Shown: in pieces, positions 6,927-10,708 of the stretch
Position numbering within the stretch: position 1 is the first letter of the stretch
Layout: each line of letters starts with the position of its first letter
Origin: an uncultured Eubacteriales bacterium
GTDB lineage: Bacteria > Bacillota > Clostridia > Lachnospirales > Anaerotignaceae
Direction of reading: 5' to 3'
DNA length: 10,708 bases
Assembly: GCA_902406135.1 (NCBI GenBank)
Contig: CABPCX010000029.1
Span: 1 to 10,708 of the forward strand
Made by a program: the position numbers and the translations under genes
The notes under the pieces: model-generated
What the model was told of the DNA's origin: nothing
Databases searched by the model: none
What the model saw: only the letters and a program-made list of their open reading frames with translations

Positions 6927-7788
6927 ATGAACATCCCCAAAGTTCATTAGAAAGGATTTGATAGTATGGATAGTTTTATTGGATGGGTAGGCGGAAAGAA
7001 AGCACTGAGGGATGTTATCATATCGAATTTCCCTGAGAAAGAGCCTAAGCGATACATAGAGGTATTTGGCGGAGCCGGCTGGGTATTATTCAGGAAAGAG
7101 CAGGTATACGGGCAGATGGAGGTCTTTAACGACAGAGACAGCTGCCTTATAAATTTATATAGATGTATTAAATATCATCCTGAGGAGCTTAAACGAGAAC
7201 TGGAGGGCATACTTTCTTCCAGAGAGCTGTTTTATGATTTTAAAGATCAATGTTTTATGAGGGGAATGACAGATATACAGAGAGCTGCCAGATATTTTTA
7301 TCTCATAAAAGTAAGCTTTGGATGTAAAAAAGATACATTTGCTACCAGGCCTAAACGTCTGGACCGTGTGATGGATCGATTTGATGAGATCCAGAAAAGG
7401 CTCTCCGGGGTAATTATCGAAAACAGAGATTTTGAGGATATAATAAGACTTTATGACAATGAAGATGCCCTGTTTTATATTGATCCGCCTTACCATACCA
7501 CAGAAAACTATTATAAGAATGGTGAAGGGCAGCTCTTTACCCAAGAAGATCATTACAGGCTAAAAGATCTCCTTGATAACGTCAAAGGCAGGTTCATTCT
7601 CTCTTATAATGATGATAAATTCATAAGGGAGCTCTATGGCAGCTATGATATATCCGGAGTTGAAAGGAGCAGCACTATGTCATCAAGCGGGGATAATAAA
7701 GAAAAGTATAAGGAACTTATAATAAAGAATTTTTAATAGGATAGAAAAATGGGCATTCCTAGGAGTAGTATGAAGCAGGGATGTTCAT
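6927..7788. repeat. 11-bp inverted repeat flanking the methylase gene
   Basis: ATGAACATCCC at 6927-6937 is the exact reverse complement of GGGATGTTCAT at 7778-7788. The two arms lie just outside the adenine methylase gene, about 30 bp upstream and 40 bp downstream. The repeat is too short and too distant to call an insertion sequence, but its position suggests the gene may have been acquired as a cassette, or that a protein or methylase operator acts there. The left arm can also form a local hairpin with GTTCAT at 6942-6947. Chance occurrence cannot be excluded. Confidence 0.4.
6966..7736 (+). CDS. DNA adenine methyltransferase, D12 class (Dam-like)
   Basis: This 256-residue protein is an N6-adenine DNA methyltransferase of the D12/MT-A70-unrelated Dam class, which transfers methyl groups from S-adenosylmethionine to adenine at a specific site. 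Seen motifs in order: N-terminal 'WVGGKK' (7-12, motif X), 'EVFGGAG' (32-38, SAM-binding motif I), 'NDRD' (55-58), and catalytic 'DPPYH' (173-177, motif IV); C-terminal 'FILSYNDD' (210-217) also fits. No restriction partner is next to it, so it is an orphan enzyme probably protecting phage DNA or altering host gene expression; this role is inferred. It lies 54 bp after the endolysin, with Shine-Dalgarno AAAGGA before ATG 6966, and is followed by a terminator. Confidence 0.93.
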   Translation: MDSFIGWVGGKKALRDVIISNFPEKEPKRYIEVFGGAGWVLFRKEQVYGQMEVFNDRDSCLINLYRCIKYHPEELKRELEGILSSRELFYDFKDQCFMRGMTDIQRAARYFYLIKVSFGCKKDTFATRPKRLDRVMDRFDEIQKRLSGVIIENRDFEDIIRLYDNEDALFYIDPPYHTTENYYKNGEGQLFTQEDHYRLKDLLDNVKGRFILSYNDDKFIRELYGSYDISGVERSSTMSSSGDNKEKYKELIIKNF

Positions 7789-7799
7789 TGTGAAAAGGG

Positions 7800-7842
7800 A
7801 AGGCTCTCGTTCAGGTTAGGGTGTGGACGAGAGCCTTTTTTT
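7800..7842 (+). terminator. Intrinsic terminator of the phage late operon
   Basis: AGGCTCTCGT at 7801-7810 pairs perfectly with ACGAGAGCCT at 7827-7836 (11 bp when A7800-T7837 is added), with a 16-base loop, followed by a run of seven T (7836-7842). This is a textbook Rho-independent terminator after the methylase and lies 57 bp before the next start. The 162 bases between 7737 and 7898 hold this hairpin and no recognisable gene; no convincing promoter for the following gene is seen there. Confidence 0.9.
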
Positions 7843-7898
7843 GGTATATCATAATAAATAATGGTTATCGTTTTCTGTCTGAATTTGAGGTGATAGTT

Positions 7899-8753
7899 AT
7901 GAAGTTTGAATTTGAAGATGATCCAAATAAAGTTATTAATGATTTGATTGATTTGTCATTGAATGGAAATTACGTATTTAGAGGATATAATATTCAGGAT
8001 CAAATGTTACCTGGTTTAGTTAGAAATAGAACAATCCAATATGAAAAGGAATATATAAATAAATTTTTGAAATACGGCACCAGATTTTTTAAAGCAGATT
8101 CAGTAATAGAATTATTATCGAATGCCCAGCACTACGGGCTTCATACCAGACTACTGGATTTTACATATAATCCTTTAATAGCTTTGAGCTTCGCTTTGTA
8201 TAATAAAAAAACACAACAGGAAAAAGAGTCCAGAGATAGAGATTATTATTATATAAGGTATGCAGACTTAAATAAGCAAATTTATGTATCTGATCTTCCT
8301 GATGTTGTTAAATTTACCTTTGGTGGATTTATTAATGAAAGCGTTAATACAAAGTTATTTGCTAAATTTGCTGCTTTTGAAAATGTATTTAATGATAATT
8401 CACCTACATCTAATTTTATAGATGAATATGTTGAAGGCCTAAAATTATTCACAATTACCGAATATGACTATGAAAATATTAGAAAAAAAATAAAGAATAA
8501 AGCTCTTGTTTTCGTTGATCCAAATCTGTCGAATGATAGAGTAGTAATGCAGCAGGGGCTTTTTATGATACCGTATACATTAAATGAAGAGTTATATGTT
8601 GATATGATAAATAACAATACAACTGAAATAAAAATTAATAAAGCTTTGAGAGATGACTTAATTAAGATTTTAGACAAATTGGGCTACAATGCTTATAGAT
8701 TAATGCCTGATTTAGCAAGTGTTTGCCAAGAAATCATTAGAAGTACTATTTAA
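7899..8753 (+). CDS. FRG-domain protein, accessory (moron) gene
   Basis: The 284-residue protein carries the FRG domain, named after a conserved Phe-Arg-Gly motif: 'YVFRGY' is at residues 25-30, and the second hallmark, 'AQHYGLHTRLLDFTYNPL' (76-93) followed by 'IALSFAL', is almost exactly the family consensus. The biochemical activity of the FRG domain is unresolved to my knowledge; such proteins recur in prophages and other mobile DNA, which suggests a role in defence, exclusion or host interaction, as inference. The start is ATG 7899, with GAGGTGA just upstream; a longer frame back to GTG 7821 lies inside the terminator and is rejected. The gene is much more AT-rich than the tail genes. A 7 bp hairpin without U-run (8761-8777) follows the stop. 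Confidence 0.85.
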   Translation: MKFEFEDDPNKVINDLIDLSLNGNYVFRGYNIQDQMLPGLVRNRTIQYEKEYINKFLKYGTRFFKADSVIELLSNAQHYGLHTRLLDFTYNPLIALSFALYNKKTQQEKESRDRDYYYIRYADLNKQIYVSDLPDVVKFTFGGFINESVNTKLFAKFAAFENVFNDNSPTSNFIDEYVEGLKLFTITEYDYENIRKKIKNKALVFVDPNLSNDRVVMQQGLFMIPYTLNEELYVDMINNNTTEIKINKALRDDLIKILDKLGYNAYRLMPDLASVCQEIIRSTI

Positions 8754-8827
8754 GGGTTAAGAGATTTTCAAAATCTCATTAAATGGTTATAAGCTTCTAT
8801 AAAAATTACTTATTTCTACAAATAAAT

Positions 8828-8855
8828 TTGTTGTACGCAAAATATGTGATATACT
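8828..8855 (+). promoter_or_regulatory. Putative sigma-A promoter with extended -10
   Basis: TTGTTG (8828-8833) and TATACT (8850-8855) are separated by 16 bases, and TG at 8847-8848 gives an extended -10 (TGATATACT). It lies 39 bases upstream of the start of the membrane-protein gene at 8895 and would let this gene be expressed from the lysogen independently of the phage late promoter. Confidence 0.6.
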
Positions 8856-8894
8856 GAACAAAAGAGATGTAGTAATTACTATGGAGGAAATAGA

Positions 8895-9497
8895 ATGTTG
8901 AATAATATTTATCAAATTTTTAGCATAATTTCAAGCATTGCTGTTATTTTTGCTTCCTTCTTTGCGGTGTATCAATATAAGCAGCAAAAAAAGAGTGAAC
9001 TTAAAACTGCTTTTACCAGCATTGTTAATGAAATAAATCAAATAGATTCTGTTGTATATGAGTTATATAAACTTAGTGATAATGGAAATCTAAAAAGTAT
9101 TGATTTATATAGTTCTGCACCGGTCATTGAAGAAAATTACTGGAACAGATATAAACATTTAGTTATGAAAGAACTTGATCAGACAGATATAAAGGTTTTA
9201 GATGAATTTTATTACAATGCAACTCAAATTGAACGAGCAAGAAAAGAAATATCTCATGATTTGGCACAAAATTGGCTTTTAAAAGCTCAGACAATGCTGA
9301 ATGAAAAATTAGAAATATTAAAAAAATCGATGGAAAAACCAGAAGATGATACATATTTTTATAAATTTTACAACGATGCATTTACTTTTTTACCAGGAGT
9401 GCCATATGAAATCTTTTTAAAATATTTTAGCCTTTATAGACCGATAATTACAAGCGTTACATATAAAAAATTAGTTGAACTTTCGTATTTTAAATAA
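8895..9497 (+). CDS. One-pass membrane protein of unknown function, accessory gene
   Basis: I do not recognise the family. The 200-residue protein has one clear membrane helix at about residues 8-25 followed at once by a basic stretch (QYKQQKKSELK, 27-37), which predicts a small outer N-terminus and a cytoplasmic body. The body is helical, rich in Lys/Glu, with likely coiled-coil parts near residues 30-60 and 125-150, and ends with an aromatic-rich segment (FYKFYNDAFTFLPG). A strong GGAGG at 8883-8887 precedes ATG 8895. Base composition is AT-rich like the FRG gene before it, and both lie at the prophage end. A membrane-anchored partner or exclusion protein is possible but not shown. The stop lies only about 25 bases before the host-gene remnant. 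Confidence 0.7.
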   Translation: MLNNIYQIFSIISSIAVIFASFFAVYQYKQQKKSELKTAFTSIVNEINQIDSVVYELYKLSDNGNLKSIDLYSSAPVIEENYWNRYKHLVMKELDQTDIKVLDEFYYNATQIERARKEISHDLAQNWLLKAQTMLNEKLEILKKSMEKPEDDTYFYKFYNDAFTFLPGVPYEIFLKYFSLYRPIITSVTYKKLVELSYFK

Positions 9498-9514
9498 AGA
9501 ATTACTTAGCATTT

Positions 9515-9545
9515 TAGCATCTAGTCTTGACAGCCTCGACTGGAA
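9515..9545. other. Putative prophage attachment junction (attR side)
   Basis: Phage-like AT-rich coding ends at 9497 and deacetylase homology begins at about 9520-9528, so the recombination core most likely lies in or next to this interval. The exact core cannot be set because the other att site is outside the window. No integrase gene is present here, as expected for the end opposite to the integrase. Confidence 0.55.
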
Positions 9546-9780
9546 AGAATACGGTGTCCAGGAAGAAATAAGCAAGGTGCTTAACCATAAAAAGCTTAGA
9601 AACGGCTCAATAATCCTTTTCCATAATGATGCAAAGTATACTCCTCAGGCACTGGACAGCATAATAAAAGGATTAAAAGAAAAGGGATATGAGATAGTGC
9701 CTATTTCCGAACTTATAATGAGAGAGAACTATACAATAAATGCAGAGGGAAGACAGGTAAGCACTGAAAATAAAGAGTAA
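9520..9780 (+). pseudogene. 3' remnant of host polysaccharide deacetylase cut by prophage integration
   Basis: From about 9520 the frame codes for the C-terminal third of a NodB-type polysaccharide deacetylase. 'LDSLDWKEYG' fits the usual 'WSVDSLDWKDYG' (NodB motif 4), and 'NGSIILFHNDAKYTPQAL' holds the motif 5 Leu-x-His; 'GLKEKGYEIVPISELI' is the typical end. The N-terminal part with the TFDDGP metal-binding and His motifs is missing, so the fragment cannot be active. The frame remains open upstream to a TTG at 9475, but those residues overlap the preceding gene and do not match the family. The normal stop and a terminator follow. The best explanation is prophage insertion in the host gene, with the 5' part expected beside the integrase at the other end of the element. 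Confidence 0.8.
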
Positions 9781-9821
9781 TATTTTAAACTGAATACATA
9801 TCTGATTATGTGACCTATAAT

Positions 9822-9877
9822 AAAACCAGCCGCTGATGTTATGCCAGTAAAGACATAATCAGTATCGGCTGGTTTTT
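9822..9877. terminator. Bidirectional intrinsic terminator
   Basis: AAAACCAGCCG at 9822-9832 pairs with CGGCTGGTTTT at 9866-9876 (11 bp), extended inside by CTGAT (9833-9837) with ATCAG (9858-9862). T-runs occur at the 3' side on both strands (A-run before the left arm), so the hairpin can end the + strand deacetylase transcript and the - strand lipoprotein operon. A second left arm, CTGATTATG at 9802-9810, is exactly complementary to CATAATCAG at 9854-9862 and could compete. Confidence 0.85.
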
Positions 9878-9896
9878 AAAATTAAGTAAATTCTAT

Positions 9897-10517
9897 TTAT
9901 TCATCAGCAATAAGACTGCTTTCAAAACTTTCTGCCATAGTGGCTGTACCGCCTGTAATCGCATCAAGAAAACTTGTATCAACTGCAATAATCCATCCGG
10001 TTTCTGTTTTGTTTAAAGTTAAATCTACTTCTTTTTCAATAAGATTTTCTGTATTTTTGTCCATTGAGCTGATTAAGAGCTCATTCAGTTTTGTTTCCAG
10101 TTCATCGGCAGAAATATCCGAAAACACATAGTTAAGTGCTTCGCTTAAATAATCCTGCATAACATCTGCTATATTTATGTTTTTGATTTTTACAGTTACA
10201 ACTGCCGTATCATCGTTTTCTTCCGATGAAACGATAGTATACTGCAGATTATCCATAAGTATTTGAATTATCTGTTTATTTATATCTTCGTTATGAATTT
10301 CATTTGAATTTTCGTTATCAGCTGTATTTTTGCCAATGGATGCCCCAATATCAGTATCAAAATACATAGCCGCAGTATCAAAATCAGAAGCCTTCAAAGC
10401 AGTGAGAGCTTTATCAACCACAGTTTCGGGAGGGTCAATTTTTGCTCCGCATGCTGATAGTGAAGCAGCCAAAATAATTGTGAGTACAATGGCTATTGTA
10501 TTTTTAATCCTTTTCAT
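9897..10517 (-). CDS. Secreted lipoprotein, DUF4878/DUF5105-like
   Basis: The 206-residue product has a classic lipoprotein signal: basic MKRIKN, a hydrophobic stretch, and the lipobox L20-S21-A22-C23, so it should be anchored by lipidated C23 on the outer face of the membrane. The mature part begins 'PPETVVDKALTALKASDFDTAAMYF', which resembles the start of NTF2-like DUF4878/DUF5105 lipoproteins of Clostridia and Bacilli; the family call is by eye. A helical-acidic middle (residues 60-80, Asn/Asp/Glu-rich) and a strand-rich C-terminus follow. Shine-Dalgarno AAGAGG precedes the start. It is 24 bp downstream of the - strand gene at 10542 and is probably in one operon with it. It is host DNA outside the prophage. 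Confidence 0.8.
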   Translation of the reverse strand: MKRIKNTIAIVLTIILAASLSACGAKIDPPETVVDKALTALKASDFDTAAMYFDTDIGASIGKNTADNENSNEIHNEDINKQIIQILMDNLQYTIVSSEENDDTAVVTVKIKNINIADVMQDYLSEALNYVFSDISADELETKLNELLISSMDKNTENLIEKEVDLTLNKTETGWIIAVDTSFLDAITGGTATMAESFESSLIADE

Positions 10518-10541
10518 ATTTTTACCTCTTATTATACTGCA

Positions 10542-10708
10542 TCACAGTATTTTTTCGCCAATCATCTGGCCGATTCTTACAATATCGCTTTCGCCGGTAA
10601 ACTCGAATGTAACTTTTCCAAGACCGCTGAAGTAGAGTTCAAGTTCACTGTCCAAATCTAAAACTCCAGAAGTTTCTATTGAAAATGCCTGTATTTTAGA
10701 ATATGGCA
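10542..10708 (-). CDS. 3' end of a hypothetical - strand gene, cut by window
   Basis: On the - strand a frame is open from the window edge to a TGA at 10542-10544, giving 54 visible C-terminal residues (for example 'SIETSGVLDLDSELELYF' and 'GKVTFEFTGESDIVRIGQMI'). The pattern of alternating hydrophobic and acidic residues suggests beta strands. I do not recognise the family. It ends 24 bases before the lipoprotein start in the same direction, so it is probably co-transcribed with it. Confidence 0.6.
   Translation of the reverse strand, partial: PYSKIQAFSIETSGVLDLDSELELYFSGLGKVTFEFTGESDIVRIGQMIGEKIL

Noticed and set aside
6443..6940. Long - strand open frame opposite the endolysin
   Set aside because: Low-complexity Ser/Ile-rich translation complementary to the well-supported amidase gene; no start signals or family pattern.
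7821..7898. Extended N-terminus for the FRG-domain gene starting at GTG 7821
   Set aside because: It would start in the terminator loop and lacks a ribosome site; ATG 7899 has GAGGTGA at good spacing and FRG homology starts after it.
9475..9519. Start of the deacetylase-like frame at TTG 9475
   Set aside because: It overlaps the end of the upstream membrane-protein gene and the residues do not match the deacetylase family; homology begins at about 9520.

Overview
The window is the right-hand end of a prophage integrated in the chromosome of a Gram-positive anaerobe, most likely a Clostridia/Lachnospiraceae-type bacterium. The organism call rests on codon style (many ATA, AGA and AGG codons), the clostridial look of the phage proteins, and a host polysaccharide-deacetylase fragment and lipoprotein at the right edge. 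It is an inference, not a database match.

Layout on the + strand. Positions 1-3838 hold the baseplate/tail-hub genes of a contractile-tailed (PBSX/Mu-like, myovirus-type) phage in the order of Bacillus PBSX xkdP-Q-R-S-T-U. They are packed with 4-8 bp start/stop overlaps, so they form one translationally coupled late operon. Positions 3840-5579 hold the tail-fibre/receptor-binding region: a short fibre-like protein, a probable receptor-binding protein with a QRG...QVVEF C-terminal module, an XkdW-position protein, a 46-codon XkdX-family protein (4964-5104) and an unrecognised 150-residue protein. Positions 5580-5860 carry no credible gene. They can fold into a dense array of stem-loops, including two GNRA-capped hairpins and perfect 10-11 bp stems, just upstream of the lysis genes. 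Positions 5861-6911 are the lysis cassette (holin overlapping an Amidase_2 endolysin). A D12-class DNA adenine methylase follows (6966-7736), then a strong intrinsic terminator (7800-7842).

Positions 7899-9497 hold two markedly AT-rich accessory genes: an FRG-domain protein and a one-pass membrane protein with its own extended -10 promoter. They sit at the extreme end of the prophage, the usual place for lysogenic-conversion, defence or exclusion genes, but their function is not known from sequence.

Near 9520-9530 the sequence changes abruptly into the C-terminal third of a host NodB-type polysaccharide deacetylase, which lacks its catalytic N-terminal part. This is read as the attR-side junction of a prophage inserted into that gene. 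Beyond it are a bidirectional terminator (9822-9877), a host lipoprotein gene on the - strand (9897-10517) and the 3' end of another - strand gene (10542-10708).

The two places most worth a second look are the structured RNA-like region before the holin and the FRG/membrane-protein pair at the phage-host boundary.
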